Below are positions 7,349-17,089 of a DNA stretch of 64,000 nucleotides, one piece after another. Below the pieces are notes generated by a model that was not told the DNA's origin, ran no database searches, and saw only the letters and a list, made by a program, of their open reading frames with translations. The stretch's first letter is position 1. Every line of letters begins with the position of its first letter. Made by a program: the position numbers and the translations under genes. Source of the stretch: a bacterium 1XD21-70 (GTDB taxonomy: Bacteria > Bacillota > Clostridia > Lachnospirales > Lachnospiraceae); NCBI GenBank assembly GCA_003669055.1, contig RAYB01000012.1:62001-126000 (forward strand), in the 5' to 3' direction.

Positions 7349-9934
7349 TTACTCCATTCTTCGTATCCATTGATTTAAAGTTTTCTTTAAAAGAGCCATA
7401 TCAATCGGCTTTGAGATATGGACATTCATGCCGGCATCCAACGCATCTTTTACGTCCTCCGCAAACGCATTGGCAGTCATAGCAATAATCGGGATTTCCC
7501 TTGCATCCCCGCGTTTGAGTTTCCGGATTGCCCTTGAAGCCTCATAGCCATTCATAACCGGCATCTGGACATCCATCAAAATGGCGTCAAACTCGCCTTC
7601 CAGCGCCCGTTCAAAGCGTTCTACCGCAAGCTGGCCGTTTTCCACGATTTCACATGTCGCCCCTTCCACGTCCAGGAGTTCGGACAAGATTTCTGCATTG
7701 ATCTCATTGTCCTCCGCAACCAGAAGGGATAACCCCTCCAGGCTGTCATTTCCTGCCGCTTCCTCCGCCGGATTGCCTGTGTTCCCTCCGGCTTTCATTT
7801 CAAGAATCTTCTCCTTAAATGTAGATACAAAAAACGGTTTTGCAAGAATTCCGGCATTCTCCACATGATGGATCTCGTCTTCCACATCAGCGCCGTCATA
7901 AGCGGTCAGAAACAGGATCGGCAATGTGCCAGATATTGTGCCCCGGATCTGCTTTGCCGTCTCAACCCCATCCATATCAGGCATTTTCCAGTCCAGAAGA
8001 ACCATCTGATATTCCTGGCCGGTATGGAAGGCTTCCCGGAGGCAAAGAAGAGCCTCTTCCCCGCTCAAAGCAGTATCCACCACCACATCCATATTCTTCA
8101 TAAGCATCTGGATATTCTCACAGACCTCCTTATCATCATCTATCGCCAAGATCCGGGAAATCCCGCTCTTCTCCCAAAATTCACGGTCCGCCTGGCCGTC
8201 CGGTATGCGCAGTTCCAGTTCTACCCGGAAAATGCTCCCCTTGTCAACCTCACTGGATACCGTAATGCTCCCGCCCATCAATTCTACGATATTTTTGGTG
8301 ATCGCCATGCCAAGGCCTGTTCCCTGCACTTTGTTTGTGGTACTGTTCTCCGCCCTGGTAAATGCCTCAAAGATTGTCTTTAAGTATTCCGGCGTCATTC
8401 CATATCCATCGTCCTCCACCTCAATCCGGATATGTTCATACTGGCCGGAACGTTGCGGCAGGCCGATAATCCGGAACCAGATATTGCCTCCCCTGGGGGT
8501 ATATTTCACTGCATTAGAAAGCAGGTTAATCAGGATCTGGTTGATGCGGGTCTCATCCCCCACCAGGCATTCATGCTTGATGCCGGTCACCGTCACATCA
8601 AAGCTTTGGTTCCGTGCATTTGCCATCGGCCTGATAATGGCATCCACTGAGGATACCAGGTTGTTCAGCGTAAATTCCCCGATCGTCAAAACCACTTTTC
8701 CGCTCTCTATCTTTGAAACGTCCAGGACATCATTGATCAGGCTAAGCAGGTGCTGTCCCGATGCCATAATCTTTCTTGTATACTCCCGCACCTTCGCCGG
8801 GTTCTCCGCATCTTTAGCCAGCAAAGTTGTAAAGCCCAGGATGGCATTCATGGGCGTGCGGATATCATGGGACATGTTGGACAAAAATGTCGTCTTGGAT
8901 TTACTTGCAATCTGCGCAGCCTGGAGCGCTTCCGCCAGCTGTTTGTTATGGATCTCCCGCTCCGCCTCCCTCTCCCTGCGGATCCGGTTCTGCTGCCTCT
9001 GGTTAAAATAATATAAAAGGCAGCAAAGAAAAAATGCTACCAGCATTACCAGGACAACAACTATGATATTCTGATTGACTGCCTTGCCCTCCTGCTGGAT
9101 CGCCTCAATCGGGACATAGCCAATCAAATAAATCCCCCCGCCATTGACTGCCCACATATAGATCAGGGAGTCCTTATCCCGGATATCATGGTAAAACATG
9201 ATGTTTTTCCCGCCATCGATAGCCGCTTCCACCTCTGCCTGCAGTTCCGGTTCCATAATATCATTTGCCCGGTAAAAATCCTGCAGGTTCAAATGGCCGG
9301 CAATCCGTTCCCCCATCCCTTTGGGCTTTAATACCAGCCTCTCACTCTTTGCATCCATGATGTAAAGCATTGCCTTGCCGTTATAAAAACTCCCCGGCAG
9401 TGCCTCGTCAAAAGAATCGTAGATATATTCCATATAAAGGGAGGCGATCTCTTTTTCATCCTTTAGCACCGGGCATTTGATCGTATATGCCCATGTCCCC
9501 AGGCTGTTCAGGTACGATTGGGACACTAAAAGCCCATCTACCCTTTTTCCCGCAGAAAAATCCAGGCTTTCTTCCGAGAAGGTTTCTCCCACATTGGAAA
9601 CCCCCTCTGTCTCTCCTTCCAGGATCAGCGAAATCCTTACCATCGTCCCATTCTTTTTATAGGAACGAACGAATTCCTCCGGATCTTCAATCATAGTGAG
9701 TTCCTGGGCAATCAGCTTCTGGAAATCTGCCTCTTTGTTCAGAATCGCTTCTATCGTGCCCTTGATCAGCCCTAAACTTTCACTTAAATTGTGGATCGCA
9801 GAAGTGGACATCTCTGCTGAAATCCTCCTTGCCACTGAAAACACAACCATCCCCAAAATACAAAATACCAGAACAATGGAAAAAATCAAAGGAAACCCTC
9901 TGTCCTTCCTGTTTTCCTTTTGCTTCCTACTCAT
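7349..9934 (-). CDS. Membrane hybrid histidine kinase with two receiver domains
   Basis: Order: N-terminal transmembrane segment, extracytoplasmic sensor of about 250 residues, second transmembrane segment (IIVVVLVMLVAFFLCCLLYY), coiled linker, HisKA with SNMSHDIRTPMN (His about 356), HATPase with NLLSNAVKYT and GTGLGMAI, then two receiver domains (LLDWKMPDMDG and ILMDVQMPVMNG hold the phosphoacceptor Asp residues). There is no DNA-binding output, so the phosphate must pass to a separate partner or act through protein contacts. The start at 9934 has GGAG upstream; 9946 is an alternative. The downstream lipoprotein gene begins 3 bp after the stop. Confidence 0.9.
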   Translation of the reverse strand: MSRKQKENRKDRGFPLIFSIVLVFCILGMVVFSVARRISAEMSTSAIHNLSESLGLIKGTIEAILNKEADFQKLIAQELTMIEDPEEFVRSYKKNGTMVRISLILEGETEGVSNVGETFSEESLDFSAGKRVDGLLVSQSYLNSLGTWAYTIKCPVLKDEKEIASLYMEYIYDSFDEALPGSFYNGKAMLYIMDAKSERLVLKPKGMGERIAGHLNLQDFYRANDIMEPELQAEVEAAIDGGKNIMFYHDIRDKDSLIYMWAVNGGGIYLIGYVPIEAIQQEGKAVNQNIIVVVLVMLVAFFLCCLLYYFNQRQQNRIRREREAEREIHNKQLAEALQAAQIASKSKTTFLSNMSHDIRTPMNAILGFTTLLAKDAENPAKVREYTRKIMASGQHLLSLINDVLDVSKIESGKVVLTIGEFTLNNLVSSVDAIIRPMANARNQSFDVTVTGIKHECLVGDETRINQILINLLSNAVKYTPRGGNIWFRIIGLPQRSGQYEHIRIEVEDDGYGMTPEYLKTIFEAFTRAENSTTNKVQGTGLGMAITKNIVELMGGSITVSSEVDKGSIFRVELELRIPDGQADREFWEKSGISRILAIDDDKEVCENIQMLMKNMDVVVDTALSGEEALLCLREAFHTGQEYQMVLLDWKMPDMDGVETAKQIRGTISGTLPILFLTAYDGADVEDEIHHVENAGILAKPFFVSTFKEKILEMKAGGNTGNPAEEAAGNDSLEGLSLLVAEDNEINAEILSELLDVEGATCEIVENGQLAVERFERALEGEFDAILMDVQMPVMNGYEASRAIRKLKRGDAREIPIIAMTANAFAEDVKDALDAGMNVHISKPIDMALLKKTLNQWIRRME

Positions 9935-10075
9935 CCTCGTCTCCATCTCACAACTACAAAAACATTGCCGGTGCACTCTATATTTTATTTTTATAATATA
10001 CCACGATTATATGCTAAAGTCAAAATATACGTTTATGATTTTTATGCCTGATTTTAAGCCTTCTGCCAATCTCCT

Positions 10076-10777
10076 TCACAGTTCTACACGCACCATTCGA
10101 TACCCTATCCCCACATGTGTCTGGATATATTGCGGTGACCCGGAGGGCTTCTCCAGCTTTTTACGCAGGGTTGCCATATACACCCGCAGGGAGCCCACGT
10201 CATTTTCCCAGCTGCTGCCCCAGACACTCTGGGTAATGAATTTATGCGTCAGCACTTTGCCGGTGTTCTGAGCCAGCAGGCACAAAAGCCGGTATTCAAT
10301 GGGAGTCAGGTGCATTTCCTCCTCACCCAGGTAAGCACAGCCGGATCCATAATCAATCCGCAGGCGGCCATTGGCAAACATGGCCTGGGCACTGCTGCCG
10401 GCCTGCATCAACGCCAGCCGCCGCTGGGTCACGCGCAGCCGCGCCAGCAACTCCTCCACGGAAAACGGCTTTGTCAGGTAATCATCGGCACCCGCGTCCA
10501 GTGCATCAATCTTGTCATTATCTTCGCTCCTGGCACTGATGACAATAATCGGCACATGGGACCAGCTGCGTACCCGCCGGATCACCTCCACCCCGTCGAT
10601 GTCCGGCAGCCCCAAATCCAGCAGGATGATGTCCGGATTGCGGGAAGCCGCCTCCCTCACGGCATCCTCCCCGTTGGCGGCAACCGCAAAACGGTAGTCA
10701 TGGGCTTTTAATGTTGTGGTAATCAGGTTGCGTACCGGCGCATCGTCCTCCACCACCAAAATCTGAAGCTTGCTCAT
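10076..10777 (-). CDS. kdpE: KdpE-type response regulator
   Basis: 233 residues: receiver domain with acidic pocket (VVEDD) and phosphoacceptor Asp54 in ILLDLGLPDIDG, Lys in LTKPF, and an OmpR/PhoB winged helix (LTPIEYRLLCLLAQNTGKVLTH, GIGYRM at the end). The gene starts 2 bp after the kdpD stop, so both are co-translated. In well-studied bacteria KdpE activates kdpFABC at low potassium. No kdpFABC is visible here, and the upstream operon encodes KtrA and KtrB, so Ktr control is the natural inference. Confidence 0.9.
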   Translation of the reverse strand: MSKLQILVVEDDAPVRNLITTTLKAHDYRFAVAANGEDAVREAASRNPDIILLDLGLPDIDGVEVIRRVRSWSHVPIIVISARSEDNDKIDALDAGADDYLTKPFSVEELLARLRVTQRRLALMQAGSSAQAMFANGRLRIDYGSGCAYLGEEEMHLTPIEYRLLCLLAQNTGKVLTHKFITQSVWGSSWENDVGSLRVYMATLRKKLEKPSGSPQYIQTHVGIGYRMVRVEL

Positions 10778-10779
10778 TC

Positions 10780-13374
10780 TTATCCGACCTCCTCCAGCGG
10801 AAGCGTGAAACTGAAAACCGCTCCTTGGGGCTTGTTGTCTTTCACGTGGATGGTTCCGCCGTGCGCCTCAACAATCGCCCTGCAAAGATATAGCCCCAGC
10901 CCTAAGCTGCGGCGGTTATCCGCAATATTATCCGCGCCGCAGTAAAATTTATCAAAAATCTTTTCCTTCTCTTTGTCCAAAATCCCACTGCCCGTATCTG
11001 CAATCTGCACTACGGCCATAGGCCCGTTCCTCCTGGTAGTGACCGTAACCGAAGAACCGGGCGCCGTATATTTCAATGCATTATCCACGATATTCACAAT
11101 GACCTGGACTACCAGTTTCGCATCCGTCCTGACCAGCAAAAGTTCCTCTCCGTCTTCCACGTGCACCTGGTGCCGCCCGGCCTTCCTGCTGACATGCGCC
11201 ATCGCCTCCTCCACAATATCCCCAAGAAGTTCCGTGGAGGTGTGTAATACCATCCGCCCGTCCTCAATGCGGGTGGCATACAAAAGGTTTTCCACCAGGT
11301 TGATCAGCCACATGGAATCATCATAGATATCCTGGTAAAGCAGCCTTTTTGTCTCTTCGTCAAAATTCCGGCCATTGCTGAGCAAATTGTCCGCATTTCC
11401 GGATATAGTGGTCAGCGGAGTTCTCAGGTCATGGGAAATCGTCCGCAGCAGGTTGCCCCGCAGCCGCTCGTTCTCGACCAGGATCGCCGCTGCTTCCTTC
11501 TCACGGGCATTCTTTTCATTCTCCAGTGCAAGGGCACATTCCCCCAGGATGGACAATAATATGCCATGCTCCGAAGCATCCGGCGGATTGTCCTCTACCT
11601 CAATCCCCACCACGCCATAGACCTGCTCCTTGACCCTCAGAGCCAGATACAGATACCGGGCATCCGAGAGTGTATCCGTCGTCGCCCCTGCGGAATGATT
11701 ATTCCTCAGCACCCATTCAGCTGCCTCCCGTTCCTTTTCCAAATCATAGCCGAAAGCCGACGCCGTTTCTGACAGAAACAGATAAGGGGCAGAAAGCTGC
11801 CCGCCCTCATTGGCAAAAATCACAAGATTCCTGCCTAAAAGCTTCCTAAGCTGCTGCGCCGCCGCATTCATAATCTCCGCCTTATCTCCTGCTTTTGACA
11901 GTTGCTGGTCTGTGTCAAACAGGATCTTTGCCCGATGGGCAATCCTCGCTGACTGCCCTGCCTGCCTTTTATAGCGGATGGCAAAGGTTCCCGTTATATA
12001 TGCTGTCAGGAACATGACCACAAAAGTCACCGGATAGCCGGTCTCATAAGCTGTCAGTGAAAAACGCGGGGAAGTAAACAGGAAATTAAAGATAAACACA
12101 CTGGCAATGGAAGAAACCAAGCTATATGCCGGGTGGGAAACCACAACCGAGGTCAGCAAAACCCCAAGAATATATACCATGATAATATTCGCTTCCGTAA
12201 AGCCCAGCCGGTAAAATCCCAGCCCCAGAACCGTCGCCCCGGCCAGAATCCCCACACTCCTGGCCGTATTTTCCACTATTTCCTCCCGGCGGGAATGCCT
12301 CACCCTCCGGGGGCGGTACCCTGTATCCGCACTCTTATCGGGAATAATATGGATATCCATCTCCGGGGCGTAGGAAATCAGCTGCTCTGTTAGTGTCGGC
12401 TTACCAAACAGGTGCTTGCGGGTCATGGCACTTCGCCCAAGGACGATTTTTGTAATACCAAAAATCCGGGCAAATTCCGCAATCTGATAGGGCACATCCT
12501 CTCCATATACCATTTCAATCTGTGCCCCCAGCTGGCTTGCCAGTTCCCGGTTATCCCGCAGCCGCTGCCGGTTCTCCGCCGATGCCGCGCCAAAGTCCGG
12601 AGTCTCCACAAAAAGGGCCGTGAACTGGCTGTTGAAAGCGCGCGCCATCCGGGCTGCCGTGCGTATAATCCGGGCATTGGAGGGGGCGGTAGAAAGGCAG
12701 ACCAGGATATGCTCATCCGTGTGGAAACCGTTCTTCTCCTGGCGTTCATCCGCCAGGCGCCTTACACGGTCAGCACAACGCCGCAGGGCAATTTCCCGCA
12801 GGGCAGTCAGCTGCTCCACGGTAAAAAAGGAGTCTGCCGTACCGGACTCCTTTAACCGTTCCATCAATTCTTGAGGTTCTATATCGATCAATTCCACCTG
12901 GTCTGCCTGGTCAAAAACGGAATCCGGGATCCTGTCCCAGGCAGCTATGCCGGTAATCGAAGTCACTGTATCATGCAAACTCTCGATATTCCCCACATTG
13001 ACCGTGGTATAGACATCAATCCCGGATTCCAGCAACTCGTTAATGTCCTGATAGCGCCGGCGGTGGCGGCTGCCTGCCCCATTTGAATGAGCCAGTTCAT
13101 CCACCAAAATCAAATCCGGCCGTCTGGCCAGGGCCTGGTCTAAGTCAAACGCCGCCCTCCCTTCCTGTTCCAAGGGGGGCAGCAGTTCAAATTCCCCCAG
13201 CAGCGCCTCAGACTCTTTGGAGGAATGAACCATAACAGTACCAACCAAAACATCTACACCCTGCGCTTTTGCCCTCAACGCTGCTTTCAGCATGGCCTTT
13301 GTCTTGCCGATGCTCTCAGCGTAGCTGAAAAAAATCTTCAGATGTCCCCTTGCCGGCTGCTGCACTGCAATCAC
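10780..13374 (-). CDS. kdpD: KdpD sensor histidine kinase
   Basis: 864 residues in the standard KdpD order: N-terminal KdpD domain (about 10-215, with LVDELAHSN), universal-stress-like domain (about 235-350), four clustered transmembrane helices (about 385-480), GAF-like region, HisKA (TISHDLRTPLTT, His648) and HATPase (NIVDNALKYTAPG, LGLGLYL). The Walker A-like stretch reads SYAESIGKTKA, so the first glycine of the usual G-x4-GKT is replaced. Start is a GTG after a G-rich ribosome site; a second GTG three codons later (13365) has better spacing. It senses potassium limitation or osmotic stress in known systems. Confidence 0.92.
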   Translation of the reverse strand: MIAVQQPARGHLKIFFSYAESIGKTKAMLKAALRAKAQGVDVLVGTVMVHSSKESEALLGEFELLPPLEQEGRAAFDLDQALARRPDLILVDELAHSNGAGSRHRRRYQDINELLESGIDVYTTVNVGNIESLHDTVTSITGIAAWDRIPDSVFDQADQVELIDIEPQELMERLKESGTADSFFTVEQLTALREIALRRCADRVRRLADERQEKNGFHTDEHILVCLSTAPSNARIIRTAARMARAFNSQFTALFVETPDFGAASAENRQRLRDNRELASQLGAQIEMVYGEDVPYQIAEFARIFGITKIVLGRSAMTRKHLFGKPTLTEQLISYAPEMDIHIIPDKSADTGYRPRRVRHSRREEIVENTARSVGILAGATVLGLGFYRLGFTEANIIMVYILGVLLTSVVVSHPAYSLVSSIASVFIFNFLFTSPRFSLTAYETGYPVTFVVMFLTAYITGTFAIRYKRQAGQSARIAHRAKILFDTDQQLSKAGDKAEIMNAAAQQLRKLLGRNLVIFANEGGQLSAPYLFLSETASAFGYDLEKEREAAEWVLRNNHSAGATTDTLSDARYLYLALRVKEQVYGVVGIEVEDNPPDASEHGILLSILGECALALENEKNAREKEAAAILVENERLRGNLLRTISHDLRTPLTTISGNADNLLSNGRNFDEETKRLLYQDIYDDSMWLINLVENLLYATRIEDGRMVLHTSTELLGDIVEEAMAHVSRKAGRHQVHVEDGEELLLVRTDAKLVVQVIVNIVDNALKYTAPGSSVTVTTRRNGPMAVVQIADTGSGILDKEKEKIFDKFYCGADNIADNRRSLGLGLYLCRAIVEAHGGTIHVKDNKPQGAVFSFTLPLEEVG

Positions 13375-13438
13375 CCCCCTGCTGTAAATCCCCCTGTATG
13401 CTTCTTACTATGGATTTTATCACAGAACCGGAAAATGT

Positions 13439-13552
13439 TCAATCAAAGAAGGACGCAAAGCATCTTTCAATAAAGGCCTGGATTCTCCCCATCATAAAGT
13501 AGCCAAGGAAAAAAATCCCCAACGTGGAGCCGAGTAACAAAATTTCTTTCAT
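13439..13552 (-). CDS. 37-residue membrane peptide between ktrA and kdpD
   Basis: A short frame with a strong ribosome site (GAGGAGGTG, 8 bp before the ATG). The peptide has an N-terminal hydrophobic helix (ILLLGSTLGIFFLGYFMMG) followed by a basic/aromatic tail (RIQAFIERCFASFFD), so a single-pass membrane micropeptide is likely. It lies between the potassium channel subunit gene ktrA and kdpD, 54 bp after ktrA. By position and size it recalls KdpF, the small subunit that stabilises KdpFABC, but I see no sequence identity that would prove this. It is too short for standard gene calling. Confidence 0.6.
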   Translation of the reverse strand: MKEILLLGSTLGIFFLGYFMMGRIQAFIERCFASFFD

Positions 13553-13605
13553 TCGTAACACCTCCTCATGAAAAATGGTTCCCCAAATCTCCAAACCAGC
13601 CTGCA

Positions 13606-14253
13606 TCAGATACGGAAACACTTCTGAACCGCTTTGGGCTTTCCCAAAACCAGTATCGACTGCCCCCTGCCGAAAACGGTATCCGGCACTACATTCATAT
13701 TCAGCTTGCCATTCTCTCTGATCCCCAGGATATTAATCCCGTATTTTTTGCGTATATCCAGCTGGACAATGCTGTTCCCGCCCCACTCATCAGGGACAGA
13801 CAATTCAAAAATGGAGCATTCTTTGTCCAATTCAATATAATCCAGGATATGTTCGGAAGTACAGCGGATCGCCGTCCAGGCTGCCAGCTGCTTTTCCGGA
13901 TACACCACTTCATCCGCACCGTTCCGCAGCAGAAATTTCTCCTGCACCCCCCGGGATGCCCTGGCAATCACCTTTTTCGCCCCAAGTTCCTTAAGAAGGG
14001 ACGCCGTTTCCAATGAATTCTGGAAATTGTCGCCAATCGTTACGATACAGGCATCAAAATTACGGATTCCCAGGGAAGAAAGGAACTCTTCGCTGGTACT
14101 GTCGCCAATCTGCGCGCTTGTCACAAAAGGCAGCGCGGCATTGACCCGTTCCTCGTCATGATCCACTGCCATGACCTGGTGGTTTAAATCGCTAAGCTTC
14201 CTGGCTATCTGCCTGCCAAATCTTCCCAGCCCAATCAACAATATCGCTTTCAT
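13606..14253 (-). CDS. ktrA: KtrA/TrkA-type potassium channel gating protein
   Basis: 215 residues. An RCK_N Rossmann domain begins ILLIGLGRFGRQIARKL (nucleotide-binding GxGxxG) with VDHDEERV at the second strand; an RCK_C domain makes up about 130-215. It forms the cytoplasmic ring that gates KtrB. AGAAGGAGG precedes the ATG. The gene follows ktrB by 15 bp and belongs to the ktrB-ktrA-micropeptide-kdpD-kdpE run. Confidence 0.92.
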   Translation of the reverse strand: MKAILLIGLGRFGRQIARKLSDLNHQVMAVDHDEERVNAALPFVTSAQIGDSTSEEFLSSLGIRNFDACIVTIGDNFQNSLETASLLKELGAKKVIARASRGVQEKFLLRNGADEVVYPEKQLAAWTAIRCTSEHILDYIELDKECSIFELSVPDEWGGNSIVQLDIRKKYGINILGIRENGKLNMNVVPDTVFGRGQSILVLGKPKAVQKCFRI

Positions 14254-14268
14254 CCCTGCCTCCTTCTG

Positions 14269-15600
14269 CTACCCTACCGTCATCTTCTCCTGTGGCAGCC
14301 TCGCCGTATTCCCTTTCCTATTGCCCGACAATGCCGCAAAAATCAATGTCAGGCCGCCAACCCTTCCTATGTACATCAGCAGAATCAGGATCATCCGGGA
14401 CAACAGCCCCAGCTGCGGTGTCAGACCCAATGTCAGCCCCACCGTTGCCACTGCCGAGGAGGTTTCAAACAGGCACTCCAAAAGCCCAGCCCCCTCCACA
14501 CGGCTGATTACCAGCCCTCCGCCCAGAAAAAGCACCAGGTACATCATCAGGATCGTCACCGCATTGCGTACCGTATCCCCATCCAGCCTCCGACCGAAAA
14601 AATGGGCGTGTTCCCTGTGCCGGAACACGGAAACCGCTGTGGACAGCAGCACGGCAAAGGTTGTCGTTTTCATGCCGCCGGCCGTGGAGCCAGGGGATCC
14701 CCCCACCAGCATCAGCAGGATCATAATGGCCAGGCCGGCCTCGCTCATGCCGGTTAATTCTATCGTATTGAACCCTGCCGTCCTCGCCGTAACAGACTGG
14801 AACAAAGAGCCTAATATACGTTCCCTTAAAGGGTACCCGGACAGTTCAAAGAAGAAGAAATATACTGCCGGAATTACCACCAGAAATGCCGTAACGCTCA
14901 GGACCACCTTGCTCTGCATCCGGTATTTCCGGATGTGATGCCGGTTGGACGTGATGTCCTCCCAGGTCAGAAAGCCGATCCCCCCGGTTACGATCAAAGC
15001 CATAACCGTGAAATTGACCACCTGGTTTGAGGCAAAGGATGTCAGTGACGAATAAGGCGACCTGCTGCCCATCAGGTCAAATCCGGCATTGCAGAAAGCA
15101 GATATGGAATGGAACAGGGCATACCAAATCCCCCGTCCGATTCCAAACTCCCGGCAAAAGGATGGAGCCATAAATGCAGCACCCAGTATTTCCAAGAAAA
15201 CCGTCACCCTTATGATATAGCCGGTCAGCCTGACAATCCCCCCTACCTGATGGGCACTAATTGCCTCCTGCATGGTGCTTCGCTGTTTGAGGCTGATCTT
15301 TTTTCCGGAAATCACGGCAACCGCCACGGCAACCGTTATCACCCCCATGCCTCCGACCTGTATCAGCAGAAGAATCACCGCCTGCCCGAAACCGGTCCAG
15401 CAGGTTGCCGTATCCTTCACCACCAGCCCGGTGACACAGACCGCAGAGGTTGCCGTGAACAATGCATCCACAAAAGCCACTTCCTGTCCGTCCCGGACGG
15501 CGAAGGGAAGCATGAGCAGCAGGCTTCCGCCAAAAATCACTGTCGCAAAGCCAAGGATGATAATCTGTGACGAGGATAATCTCTTTTCCAGCGCTCCCAT
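14269..15600 (-). CDS. ktrB: KtrB/TrkH-type potassium transporter
   Basis: 443-residue integral membrane protein with four pore-loop repeats recognisable by filter glycines (TSAVCVTGL, SAFCNAGFDL, TARTAGFNTI, SAVATVGLTLG). It moves K+ (often with Na+) across the cytoplasmic membrane with KtrA. The start at 15600 is preferred because AAGGAG lies 9 bp upstream; a longer frame adds 24 residues unlike the family. First gene of the potassium operon. Confidence 0.93.
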   Translation of the reverse strand: MGALEKRLSSSQIIILGFATVIFGGSLLLMLPFAVRDGQEVAFVDALFTATSAVCVTGLVVKDTATCWTGFGQAVILLLIQVGGMGVITVAVAVAVISGKKISLKQRSTMQEAISAHQVGGIVRLTGYIIRVTVFLEILGAAFMAPSFCREFGIGRGIWYALFHSISAFCNAGFDLMGSRSPYSSLTSFASNQVVNFTVMALIVTGGIGFLTWEDITSNRHHIRKYRMQSKVVLSVTAFLVVIPAVYFFFFELSGYPLRERILGSLFQSVTARTAGFNTIELTGMSEAGLAIMILLMLVGGSPGSTAGGMKTTTFAVLLSTAVSVFRHREHAHFFGRRLDGDTVRNAVTILMMYLVLFLGGGLVISRVEGAGLLECLFETSSAVATVGLTLGLTPQLGLLSRMILILLMYIGRVGGLTLIFAALSGNRKGNTARLPQEKMTVG

Positions 15601-15696
15601 TCCCGCATCTCCTTCCGCCCTGTACTTTATATTACCATTATGCCACTTTAAACATGAAATGTGCATTAACATCCATTCTCTGGCATTAAGATTGTA

Positions 15697-16503
15697 TTAA
15701 ACCCCTTTTCCCTCTACTTTAAAGGTTCCCCTCCCCTGCTTTCTGCCGAAAGCCTCTACCCTTTCCACCAGCCCGCGCACCAGGTCTGCCGACACCACAT
15801 CATATTGGCAGCCTCCCTCCCCGGGGGCAATGCTAAAGGATACATCCCCGCGCACTGTCGTCGGATCCATGTTCCAGGCTTTGCAGGAACTGTGAACCTG
15901 CCGGACCCCCGTCTTTTCCATCAATTCACAGGCATTGTTGCTGTTGACCCCGCTCCCCGCCAGGATCTGTATTTTTCCGCCAAAGCACCTTTGCAGCTCA
16001 CCGATCCGTTCCATTCCCTGGATTGCCGTCGGCTTGCCCCCACTGGTCAGCACACGGTCCACCCCCATACGAATCAGCCGTTCCATGGCAATATAAGGGT
16101 TTTGGCAGCAGTCAAAGGCACGGTGGAACACGGCCTCTTTTCCGAAGCCTTTGATCTGTTCCACAAGCCTTTGGTTCTTCTCCTCATCCAGGGAGGCATC
16201 CTCCCTCAGGCAGCCGAAGGCAATTCCGTCTGCCCCTTGTTCCAGCAGGTTGCGGCATTCCCTTTCCATTGCCGCAAACTCCTCTTCCCTGTAACAGAAC
16301 CCGGCGCCGCGGGGACGTAGCATGGCGATCACTGCCAAACCAGGAAACTGTTCCTTAACCAGGCCGAGCACCGCTGCCGTGGGGGTCAATCCCCCCATCA
16401 TCAATGCACTGTTCAGTTCGATCCGCCCTGCCCCGCCCAAGGCCGCCTGTTTCGCATCATAATAGCTGCCGCAGCATATCTCTGCCATATAGTTTTCTGC
16501 CAT
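15697..16503 (-). CDS. cutC: CutC family protein
   Basis: 268-residue TIM-barrel protein. Family marks include the start EICCGSYYDAKQAALGGAGRIELN, MLRPRGAGFCY, GADGIAFGCL, VFHRAFD and RVLTSGGKPTA. CutC was linked to copper homeostasis in E. coli, but that role is disputed and the reaction is unknown. GGAGCGGAGGG precedes the chosen ATG; a longer frame adds 29 residues without support. The gene stands alone between the potassium operon and a divergent signalling operon. Confidence 0.9.
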   Translation of the reverse strand: MAENYMAEICCGSYYDAKQAALGGAGRIELNSALMMGGLTPTAAVLGLVKEQFPGLAVIAMLRPRGAGFCYREEEFAAMERECRNLLEQGADGIAFGCLREDASLDEEKNQRLVEQIKGFGKEAVFHRAFDCCQNPYIAMERLIRMGVDRVLTSGGKPTAIQGMERIGELQRCFGGKIQILAGSGVNSNNACELMEKTGVRQVHSSCKAWNMDPTTVRGDVSFSIAPGEGGCQYDVVSADLVRGLVERVEAFGRKQGRGTFKVEGKGV

Positions 16504-16645
16504 CTTTGTATCCCTCCGCTCCTCTGTTTTGTTAACAGTGTAACCGAAAGAAGGCAAATCCACAAGCAAATCAAGCCTCCTTTCCCCCACGGTTCACATA
16601 CCATAAATAAAGAATGTAAATTATAAATATCAAGTAACATTTGAC

Positions 16646-16674
16646 TTGATTTTATTATGATCCTGCTTTAGAAT
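16646..16674 (+). promoter_or_regulatory. Sigma-70 promoter for the receiver/kinase operon
   Basis: TTGATT (16646-16651) and TAGAAT (16669-16674) are separated by 17 bp, about 50 bp before the start of the receiver gene. Confidence 0.55.
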
Positions 16675-16726
16675 ATATCTTAATAGGGTTTGGGTAATCC
16701 CAAGAGTATAGAAGGAGGCTGCTGTT

Positions 16727-17089
16727 ATGCGCAAACGGATTTTGGTAGTGGATGATGACGCAATGAATTTAAAAAGGACCCAGTTGATTCTCGAGAAGTT
16801 TTATAATGTACTTCTTGCAGAATCCGGAAGAGAGGCCCTTGAAAAAATTAAATATGAAAAAATCGACTTGATACTTCTTGATATTGCAATGCCGATCATG
16901 GATGGCCTTGAAACCTTTAAACGCATGAAAGATGCCGATGTGGATATTCCTGTTATTTTCCTGACAGCATCCGGATATGAAGATGATGTGCGGACTGCCA
17001 TCAGTTTAGGCGCTGTCAATTACCTCAAAAAACCGTTTTTCCCGCAAGATCTGCTTAAAAGGGTCTCTATAGGATTGGAGGAGCAATGA
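16727..17089 (+). CDS. Stand-alone receiver domain protein (CheY-like)
   Basis: 120 residues making a single receiver domain: acidic residues in VVDDDAMN, phosphoacceptor Asp52 in LILLDIAMPIMDG, Thr in FLTAS, Lys in LKKPF. There is no output domain, so it probably shuttles phosphate or acts by binding a partner. The gene overlaps the following hybrid kinase by 4 bp (ATGA), which points to coupled translation and to a phosphorelay with that kinase's Hpt domain. GAAGGAGG lies upstream of the ATG. Confidence 0.92.
   Translation: MRKRILVVDDDAMNLKRTQLILEKFYNVLLAESGREALEKIKYEKIDLILLDIAMPIMDGLETFKRMKDADVDIPVIFLTASGYEDDVRTAISLGAVNYLKKPFFPQDLLKRVSIGLEEQ

Noticed and set aside
7349-9976. Longer start of the hybrid kinase at 9976
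   Set aside because: It adds a Cys-rich stretch without a ribosome site; GGAG fits the ATG at 9934.
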